A DNA stretch of 19,093 nucleotides from Rhodocyclaceae bacterium UBA2346 (GTDB lineage: Bacteria > Pseudomonadota > Gammaproteobacteria > Burkholderiales > Rhodocyclaceae). The position numbers were made by a program, and so were the translations under genes. This document shows positions 6,545-15,410 of this stretch, piece after piece. The notes under the pieces are model-generated. The model searched no databases. It saw only the letters and a program-made list of their open reading frames with translations, and was not told where the DNA came from. The DNA lies in contig DDUE01000032.1 of NCBI GenBank assembly GCA_002344625.1, positions 1-19,093 of the forward strand. Reading direction: 5' to 3'. The number at the start of each line of letters is the position of its first letter. The stretch's first letter is position 1.

Positions 6545-8692
6545 ATGCCCCGCAAGATTCTCGTCTCCAGCGCCCTGCCCTACGCCAACGGCGACATTCA
6601 CCTCGGCCATCTGGTCGGATACATCCAGGCCGACATCTGGGTGCGCTATCAGCGCATGCGGGGCTCAGCGGTGCATTATGTATGCGCGGACGATACCCAC
6701 GGCACCCCGATCATGCTCCGCGCCGAAAAGGAAGGCATCACCCCCGAAGCGCTCATCGCCCGGGTGCATGGCGAACATCTGCGCGATTTCACGGATTTCG
6801 GTGTTGCGTTCGATAACTACCATTCGACCCACAGCAGCGAAACCAAAGCCTACGCCGAGGAAATCTACGCCCGCCTGCAGGCCGCCGGCTTCATCGACAC
6901 CCGTGCCATCGAACAGTATTACGATCCGGTCAAGGCAATGTTCCTGCCCGACCGTTTCATCAAAGGCGAATGCCCCAAGTGCAGCGCCGCCGACCAGTAT
7001 GGCGACAACTGCGAGGTGTGCGGGGCGGCCTACGCGCCAACGGAGCTGCTCAACCCCTATTCGGCGGTTTCGGGCGCGAAACCGGTACTGAAGACCTCCG
7101 AGCATTATTTCTTCCGCCTGTCCGATCCGCGCGCGGTGGACTTCCTGCGCGAATGGACGCGCGGCACCAACGCCGGCGGCGAACGCCGCCTGCAGCCCGA
7201 GGCCGCGAACAAGATGCGCGAATGGCTGGGCGACGAAGGCGACAACAAGCTCTCCGACTGGGACATCTCACGCGACGCACCTTACTTCGGCTTCGAGATC
7301 CCGGGCGCACCGGGCAAGTACTTCTATGTGTGGCTGGATGCGCCAATCGGCTACCTCGCGAGCTTTCGCAACTTGGCCGGGCGCAGCGGCGCAATCGACG
7401 TTCCCGACTTCACCGACGCGAGCCGCGCCGCATCCGCGGGTACCGAAATGGTCCACTTCATCGGCAAGGACATCCTGTACTTCCACGCCTTGTTCTGGCC
7501 CGCAATGCTGCACTTCGCCGGTTTTCGCACGCCCTCGCAGCTGTGCGTGAATGGCTTCCTGACCGTCGATGGCGCCAAGATGAGCAAGAGCCGCGGCACC
7601 TTCATCACCGCGCGCTCGTATGTCGACCAGGGCCTCAATCCCGAGTGGCTGCGCTACTACTTCGCCTCCAAGTCGAACGGCACGATGGAAGACATCGACC
7701 TCAATCTCGACGACATGATCGCCAAGGTCAATTCCGACCTCGTCGGCAAGTACATCAACATCGCTAGCCGCTGCGCCGGCTTCATCGCCAAGCGCTTCGA
7801 AGGCCGGCTCGCGCAGTCGGATCTGCAGGCCTGCGCCGACTTTCGCGCGGCGCTCGAGGACGGCGGCATCGCGCAGGCCTATGAACAGCGCGATTATGCC
7901 CGTGCGCTGCGCGAGATCATGCGGCTGGCCGACGTGGCCAACCAATATGTAAACGACAACAAACCCTGGGAGCTCGCGAAACAGCAGGATGCCGGCGAGC
8001 GCCTGCACCAGGTGTGCTCGACCGCGCTCACTTTCTTCCGCGACCTGACGCGCCTGCTCAAACCGGTGCTGCCGGCGCTCGCGGCCGAGGTGGAAGCCTT
8101 CCTGCGCGTACCCCGGTTCGACTGGCCGGCCGCCTGGGCTCCGCTCCCGGCCGAGCACTCGATCGCCACCTACCAGCATCTGATGACCCGCATCGAACGC
8201 AAGCAGATCGACGCGCTGCTCGACGCCAACCGCAGCAGCCTGGCTCCGACCGACGGCCAGAACGCTGCGAAGGCCGCTGCGTCCGCGCACGGCCAGGCAC
8301 CGCAAGCGGTGCAGTCCGACGCTGCCGCATCGGCGCCGACCCTCGAACTCGAGCCGACGATCTCGATCGACGATTTCGCCAAGATCGATCTGCGCATCGC
8401 CCGCATCGTGGCCGCGGAACATGTCGAGGGCGCGGCCAAGCTGATCAGGCTATCGCTCGACATCGGAGAAGCCCAGCCGCGACAGGTCTTCGCCGGCATC
8501 AAATCCGCCTACGATCCGGCCACGCTGGTCGGACGAATGACGGTGATGGTCGCCAATCTCGCACCGCGAAAGATGAAATTCGGCATGAGCGAAGGCATGG
8601 TGCTGGCCGCATCCGATGCATCGGGCGCGCAGCCCGGCTTGTTCATCCTGTCGCCCGATGACGGAGCGCGCCCCGGCATGCGCGTCAAATGA
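6545..8692 (+). CDS. metG: Methionyl-tRNA synthetase
   Basis: The enzyme charges elongator and initiator tRNA with methionine, using ATP. The 715-residue product is of the long, dimeric type. The class I signature is HLGH (19-22), and KMSKS spans 345-349. The zinc knuckle has Cys143, Cys146, Cys156 and Cys159. The helical anticodon-binding domain runs to about 570. An Ala-rich linker (about 575-605) then leads to a C-terminal EMAPII-like tRNA-binding domain (about 610-715), which begins [16 protein letters not shown]. The ATG at 6545 gives the family start [19 protein letters not shown]. No good Shine-Dalgarno precedes it. The reading frame is open further upstream, but those residues are out of family and overlap the lipoprotein gene. 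Downstream, a gap of about 115 bases leads to the SulP gene, with no obvious terminator. Confidence 0.97.
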   Translation: MPRKILVSSALPYANGDIHLGHLVGYIQADIWVRYQRMRGSAVHYVCADDTHGTPIMLRAEKEGITPEALIARVHGEHLRDFTDFGVAFDNYHSTHSSETKAYAEEIYARLQAAGFIDTRAIEQYYDPVKAMFLPDRFIKGECPKCSAADQYGDNCEVCGAAYAPTELLNPYSAVSGAKPVLKTSEHYFFRLSDPRAVDFLREWTRGTNAGGERRLQPEAANKMREWLGDEGDNKLSDWDISRDAPYFGFEIPGAPGKYFYVWLDAPIGYLASFRNLAGRSGAIDVPDFTDASRAASAGTEMVHFIGKDILYFHALFWPAMLHFAGFRTPSQLCVNGFLTVDGAKMSKSRGTFITARSYVDQGLNPEWLRYYFASKSNGTMEDIDLNLDDMIAKVNSDLVGKYINIASRCAGFIAKRFEGRLAQSDLQACADFRAALEDGGIAQAYEQRDYARALREIMRLADVANQYVNDNKPWELAKQQDAGERLHQVCSTALTFFRDLTRLLKPVLPALAAEVEAFLRVPRFDWPAAWAPLPAEHSIATYQHLMTRIERKQIDALLDANRSSLAPTDGQNAAKAAASAHGQAPQAVQSDAAASAPTLELEPTISIDDFAKIDLRIARIVAAEHVEGAAKLIRLSLDIGEAQPRQVFAGIKSAYDPATLVGRMTVMVANLAPRKMKFGMSEGMVLAASDASGAQPGLFILSPDDGARPGMRVK

Positions 8693-8807
8693 TCCGGCGG
8701 GCGGGGCGACGCCATCCGTCCTCACGCAGACGGAGCCGCACCCCGCGAGCCGAACCCGCCCACGGTTTTCCGACCAACCCCGTGATTCAGGCATTCGAGG
8801 GCCGATG

Positions 8808-10523
8808 ATGCGTTTTCACCCCAAGTTGCTCGACACCCTTCCCGGCTACGATCGTGGCACGTTCCTGAACGATCTGTCAGCCGGGCTCACGGTCGGCGTG
8901 CTGGCCCTGCCATTGGCCATGGCCTTCGCGATCGCCAGCGGGCTGAGCCCTTCGGCCGGCATCTGGACCGCGATCGTCGCCGGCTTTCTGGTCTCCGCCC
9001 TGGGCGGCTCGCGGGTGCAGATCGGGGGGCCGACCGGCGCCTTCATCCCGATCATCTACGTGATCGTCATCGACCATGGTGTGCAGAATCTGTTGATCGC
9101 CACGGTCATGTCGGGCGTGCTGCTGTTTGCGATGGGTGCGCTCAAGCTGGGCAACATGATCCGCTTCATTCCGCTGTCGGTCGTGATCGGATTCACCAAC
9201 GGGATCGCGGTGGTGATCTTCATTTCCCAGATCAAGGACTTCCTGGGAATGCAGATCGACAATCTGCCCGGCGAGTTTTTTGCCAAGATGGAGACCCTCG
9301 TCGGCGCCGCCGACACCATCGACCCCGCCACGGTGCTCCTCTCCACAACATCGCTCGCCTTCCTGCTGGCGTGGAACCGCGCCGCGCAGCGTATCCGGTT
9401 CATGAAGCGCCTGCCGGGCCCACTCGCGGTCCTGATCGCGGCGACCGCGGTCAACACCTTGTTCCCGTTGCCGATCGAAACCATCGGCAGCCGCTTCGGC
9501 GGGATTCCGCAGGGTCTGCCGGACATCGCCGTGCCGGAGCTGTCGCTGACGACGCTGGGCAAACTGATCTCGCCCGCGATCACCATCGCTTTGCTCGGCG
9601 CCATCGAATCGCTGTTGTCCGCACGGGTCGCCGATGCCCAGATCGACGACCGCCACGACCCCAACCAGGAGCTGATGGCGCAGGGCATCGCCAACGTGGT
9701 CGCACCGGCATTCGGCGGCTTCGCAGCGACCGGCGCAATCGCCCGCACCGCGACGAACGTCCGCTCGGGCGGCCGCACCCCGGTCGCCGGCATGATCCAC
9801 GCCCTGACGCTGGTTGCGATCGTGATCGCGGCAGCGCCGCTGGCCGCCGCCATTCCACTCGCGACCCTGTCCGCGATCGTGGTCATGGTGTCGATCAACA
9901 TGGGCGAATGGCATGCGATGCAGTGGTCACAGCTGCGGCGCTATTCGAACAACTATCGCGTGATCCTGCTGGGTACCTTCTTCATCACCGTCGTCTTCGA
10001 CCTGACTCTGGCGGTCGAAATCGGCATGCTGCTTGCGAGCCTGTTCTTCATCTACCGGATGTCCGATCTCACCCGCATCGAACCGGTCCCCCTCGAACAG
10101 TATCGCGGATTCGAACACCTGTTCGAGCTCGATACCCTCACCCGCGCGGACGGCAGCCAGCGCATCCTCGCCTACCGCCTGTTCGGCAGCCTGTTCTTCG
10201 GCGCCGCCAACAAGCTCGAGAACCTCTTGACCGAACAGCAAGGGCGCGCCGACGTGGTCATACTCGACCTCGAGAAGGTGGTGAATATCGACACCACCGG
10301 CCTGGACATTCTCCAGACCTTTCACCGCAACCTCGCCAAGCGCGGCGCCACGCTGGTGTTCTGCGGACTCAACACCCAGCCGGGCTCGATCATTGCCCGT
10401 TCCGGTTTCATCGACGCGCTCGGTCCCGACAACATCACCCGCAACCTGGCCGAGGCCCTGATGCGGGCACAACACCTGAAGGTGCCGGGTCCCGGCATCG
10501 AAGCGGATCATCATCATGCCTGA
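8808..10523 (+). CDS. SulP-family anion transporter with STAS domain
   Basis: This is an inner-membrane SLC26/SulP carrier of 571 residues. It probably moves sulfate, bicarbonate or a dicarboxylate, and the sequence does not say which. The membrane part (about 20-420) holds some 12-14 hydrophobic segments with family signatures. These include GGPTGAF (73-79), the conserved Glu267 in LGAIESLL, and ATGAIARTATNVRSGGRTP (307-325). The cytoplasmic STAS domain follows (about 455-555), with VVILDLEKVVNIDTTGLDIL (483-502) as its core. Two ATGs are adjacent, at 8805 and 8808. GAGG at 8797-8800 is better spaced for the second, so I chose 8808, but 8805 is possible. The 3' end overlaps the acylphosphatase gene by eight bases, so the two genes are probably co-transcribed. 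No carbonic anhydrase or sulfur assimilation gene is nearby to fix the substrate. Confidence 0.92.
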   Translation: MRFHPKLLDTLPGYDRGTFLNDLSAGLTVGVLALPLAMAFAIASGLSPSAGIWTAIVAGFLVSALGGSRVQIGGPTGAFIPIIYVIVIDHGVQNLLIATVMSGVLLFAMGALKLGNMIRFIPLSVVIGFTNGIAVVIFISQIKDFLGMQIDNLPGEFFAKMETLVGAADTIDPATVLLSTTSLAFLLAWNRAAQRIRFMKRLPGPLAVLIAATAVNTLFPLPIETIGSRFGGIPQGLPDIAVPELSLTTLGKLISPAITIALLGAIESLLSARVADAQIDDRHDPNQELMAQGIANVVAPAFGGFAATGAIARTATNVRSGGRTPVAGMIHALTLVAIVIAAAPLAAAIPLATLSAIVVMVSINMGEWHAMQWSQLRRYSNNYRVILLGTFFITVVFDLTLAVEIGMLLASLFFIYRMSDLTRIEPVPLEQYRGFEHLFELDTLTRADGSQRILAYRLFGSLFFGAANKLENLLTEQQGRADVVILDLEKVVNIDTTGLDILQTFHRNLAKRGATLVFCGLNTQPGSIIARSGFIDALGPDNITRNLAEALMRAQHLKVPGPGIEADHHHA

Positions 10524-10821
10524 CGCCCACCCTCACGACGCCACCGCAATCGCATATCACCTGCTCATCGTCGGACGGGTGCAAGGCGTGGGCTATCGCG
10601 CCAGCGCAAAGGCCCAGGCACACGGGCTGGGACTCGCCGGCTGGGTCAGGAACCTGAGCAGCGGTGACGTCGAAGCCGTCGTCGCGGGCGCGCCCGAGGA
10701 CGTGCACGCCTTCGTCGATTGGGCACGTAGAGGACCACCCGATGCCAGGGTGGCGCGCATCGACATCAGCGAGATCGACATCCCGGCAGAGCGCACTTTC
10801 GTGCAACGGCCCAACGCCTGA
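10516..10821 (+). CDS. acyP: Acylphosphatase
   Basis: This small cytoplasmic enzyme hydrolyses the carboxyl-phosphate bond of acyl phosphates such as acetyl or carbamoyl phosphate. The 101-residue product is close to the family's usual 90-100 residues. It has both signatures: GRVQGVGYR (20-28) with catalytic Arg28, and GWVRNLSSGDVE (42-53) with catalytic Asn46. The ATG lies within the end of the SulP gene, eight bases before its stop ends, which indicates translational coupling. The Shine-Dalgarno is weak. The C-terminus, EIDIPAERTFVQRPNA, departs from the usual FxIR-type ending, but the fold-defining motifs are intact. The gene ends 38 bases from the convergent dnaE stop, and no terminator with a T-run is visible between them. 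Confidence 0.93.
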   Translation: MPDAHPHDATAIAYHLLIVGRVQGVGYRASAKAQAHGLGLAGWVRNLSSGDVEAVVAGAPEDVHAFVDWARRGPPDARVARIDISEIDIPAERTFVQRPNA

Positions 10822-10859
10822 TCGATCGGCAACATGCGCAACGCGCCGGCCGGTCGTCC

Positions 10860-13800
10860 TCAGTTCGCGTAGACGAGTTCGACGGCCTCCGCAGGCAGCC
10901 ACTCGCGCAGGCTTTCGAGCAAGGCGTCGTCGGGACGAATGCGCCAGCCTTCGCCAAGGGGCAAGTCTGCCTCCGCCACCGCGTTGCGATAGCGCACACG
11001 AATCGGGCAATCCCCGTTACGGAATGGCGCCAGCAACCCCTGCAAGCGCTCGGCCGTAGCCGTGGCGCCGCCCGCCCGTTCGATCTCGCCGTTGATGCGC
11101 AACTGCAGCGCGCGGGCGAAGCGGCTGCGCGCCTCGCCCAGGGTCAAGAGGCGGTCCGCGATGATGCGCAAACCACCGGAAAAATCGTCGTGGCTGATCT
11201 TGGCCTCGACGACCAGGACCTCGTCGGTCACGATCTTGCCCCGGCTCGCCTCCAGCACCTCGGAATAGATCGCGACCTCACGCGCGACGGTGCCGTCGTC
11301 GAGTTGCACGAACGCCATCTTGCCGCGATTTCCCATCTTGGTGCGCACATCCATCACCACCCCGGCGAGCATCGAAAGTTCGCGCGAGGGCTCCAGCTCG
11401 GCCAGCGTGCGCCGTACGAAGCGCCGGACCTCCGGCTTGAAGGCGTTGAACGGATGGCCGGACAGGAAGAAACCGATCGCGGTCTTTTCTTCCTTCAAAC
11501 GCTCCCGCTCACTCCACGGCCGCAGCGTGGCGAACGCCGGTGCCGCGCCCGCCGCCTCGGGCAGCGCGTCGAACAACCCCCCCTGCATCGCATTCGCCGC
11601 CGCCTGTTCGGCCGCCTCCATCGCCAATGGCACGGTGGCAATCATCTGGGCCCGGTCCAGGCCGGCATGGCCGGGCAACTCATCCATCGCGCCGGCACGG
11701 ATCAAGGCCTCGATGACGCGGCGGTTGACCATGCGGCGATCGATGCGCTCGCAGAAATCGAACAGATCGCGGAACGGCCCCGCCTTGTCGCGCGCGGCCA
11801 GAATCGATCGCACCGCCGGCTCGCCGCATCCCTTGACCGCCCCCATGCCGTATCGGACCGTCTTGCGATCGGTGGGCACGAAACGGTAATCCGAGGCGTT
11901 GACGTCCGGCGGCAGGATGGTCAGCTTGTTGGCGATCGCGTCCTCGAAGAAGATCTTGATCGTGTCGGTATTGTCGAGATCGGCCGACATGGTGGCGGCC
12001 ATGAAGGCCGCGCAGTGGTGTGCCTTGAGCCAGGCGGTGTGGTAGGTGACCACCGCATAGGCGGCGGTGTGCGACTTGTTGAAGCCGTACTCCGCGAACT
12101 TGGTCATCAGGTCGAAGAGTTGCTCCGCCAGCGCCGGATCGTAGCCCTTTTCCTTCGCCCCCGCGGCGATCGTCTCGCGGTGCTTGACCATCTCCTCGGG
12201 CTTCTTCTTGCCCATCGCACGGCGCAGCATGTCGGCACCGCCCAGGGTGTAGCCGCCGATGATCTGGCTGATCTGCATCACCTGTTCCTGGTACACGATC
12301 ACACCGTAGGTGGGCTCCAGGCAGGCCTTGAGGTCGGGGTGGAAGTAGTCGATCTCCTGCTGGCCCTTCTTGCGCAGGATGAAGTCGTCCACCATGCCGG
12401 ACCCCAGCGGGCCAGGGCGGTAGAGCGCGAGCACCGCGATGATGTCCTCGAAGCGGTCGGGCGCGAGCTTCTTCAGCAGCTTCTTCATCCCGTCGGATTC
12501 CACCTGGAAGATCGCGGTGGTGTTCGCGTCCTTGAGGATCTGGTAGGCGGCCGGGTCGGTGAAGGGCAGCGCATTGAGGTTGAGCCGGTCGCCGCCGAGC
12601 CCTTCGACGTATTTCACCGCGAGGTCGATGATGGTGAGGTTGCGCAGGCCGAGGAAGTCGAACTTCACCAGGCCGACCGCCTCGACGTCATCCTTGTCGA
12701 ACTGCGATACCGGCGTCGCGTCCTCACCGTCGGCGATGTAGAGCGGGCAGAAATCGGTCAGCTTGCCCGGTGCGATCAGCACCCCGCCGGCGTGCATGCC
12801 GACGTTGCGGGACAGCCCTTCCAGGGGTTCGGCCAGGCTCCAGAGTTCCTGCACCGATTCGCCGTCGTTACCGTCCTGCATCATCTCGCCGATCTGCGGC
12901 TCGGCCTCGTACGCGCGCGCCAAGGACATCGGCTTCGCACCGTCCAGCGGAATCAGCTTGGAGAGCCGGTCACACAAGCCGTAGGGCAGGTCCAGGACTC
13001 TGCCGACGTCGCGCACCACTGCTTTCGAGGCCATGGTGCCGAAGGTGGCAATCTGGCTCACCGCGTCCTTGCCATAGCGCTCGCGCACATACTCGATCAC
13101 GCGATAGCGGTTGTCCTGGCAGAAGTCGATGTCGAAGTCGGGCATCGATACCCGCTCCGGGTTCAGGAAGCGCTCGAACAGCAGCGCGTATTCCAGCGGA
13201 TCGAGATCGGTGATGCGCAGGCTGTAGGCGACCAGCGACCCCGCCCCCGAGCCCCGGCCCGGCCCCACCGGCACGCCGTTTTCCTTGGCCCAGATGATGA
13301 AATCCGCAACGATCAGGAAGTAGCCCGGAAAACCCATCTGGATGATCGTATCGGTCTCGAACGCGAGCCGTTCCTCGTAGCGCGGGCGCTCCTGTTCGCG
13401 CCGTCCCGGGTCGGCATAGAGCTCGGCCAGGCGCAGTTCCAACCCGCGCTTCGCCTCCGCGACCAGGAAATCGTCCAGGGTCATGCCGTCCGGCGTCGGG
13501 AACTGCGGCAGGAAGTTCTTGCCCAGTTCCACGGTCAAGGAGCACCGACGGGCAATCTCGATCGAATTCTCGAGCGCCTCGGGAATGTCGGCGAACAGCG
13601 CGGCCATCTCGTCCTGAGTCTTGAAATACTGCTCGGGCGTGAAATTGCGCGGCCGGCGCTTGTCGGCCAGCACGTAGCCCTGGGCGATGCACACGCGCGC
13701 CTCATGCGCCTTGAAATCGTCGGGCTTGAGAAACTCCACCGGATGGGTCGCCACGACCGGTAGCCCCAGGTTATCGGCGAGATGCACCGCATCGCGGATG

Positions 13801-14354
13801 TACGCTTCGCCACCGGCATGGCCGGCACGCTGCAGCTCGATGTAGAAGGCATCGGGAAAACACTCGGACCAGGCGCGCGCGAGCCGCTCGGCCAGGTCGG
13901 TGTTTCCGTTGGCCAGCGCATGGCCGATATCCCCCCCCATCGCCCCCGACAAGCAGACCAGATCGGACACCGAAGCCGGCGTGAGCCAGTCGCGCCTCAG
14001 CTCGGCCCGGCCACGGTACTTGTTCTCGAGATAGGCCCGCGTGAGCAGCGCGCACAACTGGCCATAGCCCTTGCGGTTTCGGCAGATCAACAGGGTCTGG
14101 AAGGGTTTGTCCCGCTCGGCTTCGTTGCTGAGCCATACATCGACGCCGATGATCGGCTTGATGCCCTTGCCGCGCGCCCCCTTGTAGAACTTGACCATGC
14201 CGAACAAGTTGGCGAGATCCGAGATGCCCAGCGCCGGCATGCCATCGGCCGCCGCCGCGGCGATGGCCTGATCGAGTTGAACGATTCCATCCAGAATCGA
14301 GTACTCCGAATGCAGGCGCAGGTGGACGAAGCGGGGTTGCTGAGAAACGGTCAT
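10860..14354 (-). CDS. dnaE: DNA polymerase III alpha subunit
   Basis: This is the catalytic subunit of the chromosomal replicase, 1164 residues long against 1160 in E. coli. The N-terminal PHP domain begins HLRLHSEYSILDG (11-23). The polymerase active site has PDFDID (405-410) with Asp406 and Asp408, and the third carboxylate Asp566 in GLVKFDFLGL. GPGRGSGAGS (364-373) marks the palm. The helix-hairpin-helix and fingers region includes KFAEYGFNKSHTAAYA (752-767). A beta-clamp binding motif, QGGLF, lies at 924-928. The OB-fold follows (about 995-1075), then a tail domain that would bind tau. This is the DnaE1 type, not the error-prone DnaE2, judging by the clamp motif and full tail. The ATG at 14354 gives the family start, but no Shine-Dalgarno is evident. 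The gene lies 58 bases downstream of the quinone reductase gene on the same strand. Confidence 0.98.
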   Translation of the reverse strand: MTVSQQPRFVHLRLHSEYSILDGIVQLDQAIAAAAADGMPALGISDLANLFGMVKFYKGARGKGIKPIIGVDVWLSNEAERDKPFQTLLICRNRKGYGQLCALLTRAYLENKYRGRAELRRDWLTPASVSDLVCLSGAMGGDIGHALANGNTDLAERLARAWSECFPDAFYIELQRAGHAGGEAYIRDAVHLADNLGLPVVATHPVEFLKPDDFKAHEARVCIAQGYVLADKRRPRNFTPEQYFKTQDEMAALFADIPEALENSIEIARRCSLTVELGKNFLPQFPTPDGMTLDDFLVAEAKRGLELRLAELYADPGRREQERPRYEERLAFETDTIIQMGFPGYFLIVADFIIWAKENGVPVGPGRGSGAGSLVAYSLRITDLDPLEYALLFERFLNPERVSMPDFDIDFCQDNRYRVIEYVRERYGKDAVSQIATFGTMASKAVVRDVGRVLDLPYGLCDRLSKLIPLDGAKPMSLARAYEAEPQIGEMMQDGNDGESVQELWSLAEPLEGLSRNVGMHAGGVLIAPGKLTDFCPLYIADGEDATPVSQFDKDDVEAVGLVKFDFLGLRNLTIIDLAVKYVEGLGGDRLNLNALPFTDPAAYQILKDANTTAIFQVESDGMKKLLKKLAPDRFEDIIAVLALYRPGPLGSGMVDDFILRKKGQQEIDYFHPDLKACLEPTYGVIVYQEQVMQISQIIGGYTLGGADMLRRAMGKKKPEEMVKHRETIAAGAKEKGYDPALAEQLFDLMTKFAEYGFNKSHTAAYAVVTYHTAWLKAHHCAAFMAATMSADLDNTDTIKIFFEDAIANKLTILPPDVNASDYRFVPTDRKTVRYGMGAVKGCGEPAVRSILAARDKAGPFRDLFDFCERIDRRMVNRRVIEALIRAGAMDELPGHAGLDRAQMIATVPLAMEAAEQAAANAMQGGLFDALPEAAGAAPAFATLRPWSERERLKEEKTAIGFFLSGHPFNAFKPEVRRFVRRTLAELEPSRELSMLAGVVMDVRTKMGNRGKMAFVQLDDGTVAREVAIYSEVLEASRGKIVTDEVLVVEAKISHDDFSGGLRIIADRLLTLGEARSRFARALQLRINGEIERAGGATATAERLQGLLAPFRNGDCPIRVRYRNAVAEADLPLGEGWRIRPDDALLESLREWLPAEAVELVYAN

Positions 14355-14412
14355 GGCGATACGAGGCGAAACGGGCTAAGGGCCGGCGCGCAGACGCTCG
14401 CCGACCGCATGC

Positions 14413-15387
14413 TCAGGGTAGCAGGATCGTCGATCCGGTCGTCTTGCGTGCCTCGAGCTCACGATGAGCTTCTGCGGCATCCTTGAGGGCAAAGCGCTGG
14501 TTGACTTCGATCCGTACCTGGCCCGCCTGCACCACGCCGAACAACTCATCGGCCATCGCAACCAGATCGTCACGTCGTGCGGTATGGGTGAACAAGGTCG
14601 GGCGGGTCAGGAACAGCGACCCCTTCTGCGCCAGCATGCCGATGTCGAACGGCGGAACCGGGCCCGATGCCGCGCCGAACAACACCATCATGCCGAGCGG
14701 GCGCAGGCAGCCCAGCGAATCGATGAAGGTATCCTTGCCGATGGAGTCGTACACGACCGCCACGCCCTTGCCAGCGGTGATCTCGCGCACCCGCTCGGCG
14801 AAGTTCTCGCGGGTGTAGAGGATCGGATGATCGCAGCCGTGGGCACGCGCCAGCGCCGCCTTCTGGTCCGAACCGACCGTCCCGATCACGGTCGCCCCCA
14901 GGGCTTTCGCCCATTGGCACACGATCAGGCCGACGCCGCCTGCCGCGGCATGAATCAGGATCGTGTCGCCCGGCTGGACCCGATAGGTACGACGCAGCAG
15001 ATACTGCGCGGTCAGGCCCTGCAGCATCATCGCCGCCCCCTGCTCGAAGCTCACGCCCGCGGGCAGGTGCACCAGTCGATCGGCCGGCAGATTGCGCACT
15101 TCGGCGTATGCGCCGAGAGGGCCTCCGGCATACGCCACCCGGTCACCCGGCGCCAGTCCGGTCACGCCCTCACCGACCGCCTCGACCACGCCGGCCCCCT
15201 CGAGGCCGATGCCCGAGGGCAGCGGCACCGGGTAGAGTCCCGCGCGGTGATAGGTGTCGATATAGTTCAGCCCGACCGCCTGGTGGCGAATCCGGGCCTC
15301 CCCGGCTGCCGGCGCCGCCACGTCGACCGCCTCCCAGCTCAACACCTCGGGGCCGCCGATGCTATGAAAACGAATCGCGTGGCTCAT
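14413..15387 (-). CDS. qor: NADPH:quinone oxidoreductase, QorA type (zinc-free MDR family)
   Basis: This 324-residue cytoplasmic enzyme belongs to the zinc-independent medium-chain dehydrogenase/reductase family. It reduces quinones or related alpha,beta-unsaturated carbonyls with NADPH. The GroES-like part contains LNYIDTYHRAGLYP (40-53) and GIGLEGAGVV (59-68). The Rossmann nucleotide-binding loop is HAAAGGVG (146-153). The structural and catalytic zinc Cys clusters of alcohol dehydrogenases are absent, which supports the quinone reductase assignment. The length equals that of E. coli Qor to within a few residues. AGGAG five bases before the ATG at 15387 is a strong ribosome binding site. 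maeB ends 23 bases upstream on the same strand, so the pair is probably co-transcribed. The true substrate cannot be read from sequence. Confidence 0.93.
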   Translation of the reverse strand: MSHAIRFHSIGGPEVLSWEAVDVAAPAAGEARIRHQAVGLNYIDTYHRAGLYPVPLPSGIGLEGAGVVEAVGEGVTGLAPGDRVAYAGGPLGAYAEVRNLPADRLVHLPAGVSFEQGAAMMLQGLTAQYLLRRTYRVQPGDTILIHAAAGGVGLIVCQWAKALGATVIGTVGSDQKAALARAHGCDHPILYTRENFAERVREITAGKGVAVVYDSIGKDTFIDSLGCLRPLGMMVLFGAASGPVPPFDIGMLAQKGSLFLTRPTLFTHTARRDDLVAMADELFGVVQAGQVRIEVNQRFALKDAAEAHRELEARKTTGSTILLP

Positions 15388-15410
15388 GCTCGCTCCTGCT
15401 TGGAAAAAAT

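Noticed and set aside
10846..10853. CCGGCCGG palindrome between convergent acyP and dnaE
   Set aside because: It is only eight bases in GC-rich DNA, with no loop or T-run, so I do not call it a terminator.
11190..13763. Open frame of 857 codons on the + strand, antisense to dnaE
   Set aside because: It has the same composition artefact as the other antisense frames: an Arg/Val/Gln/His-rich product with no recognisable motif, lying entirely inside a confidently identified gene.
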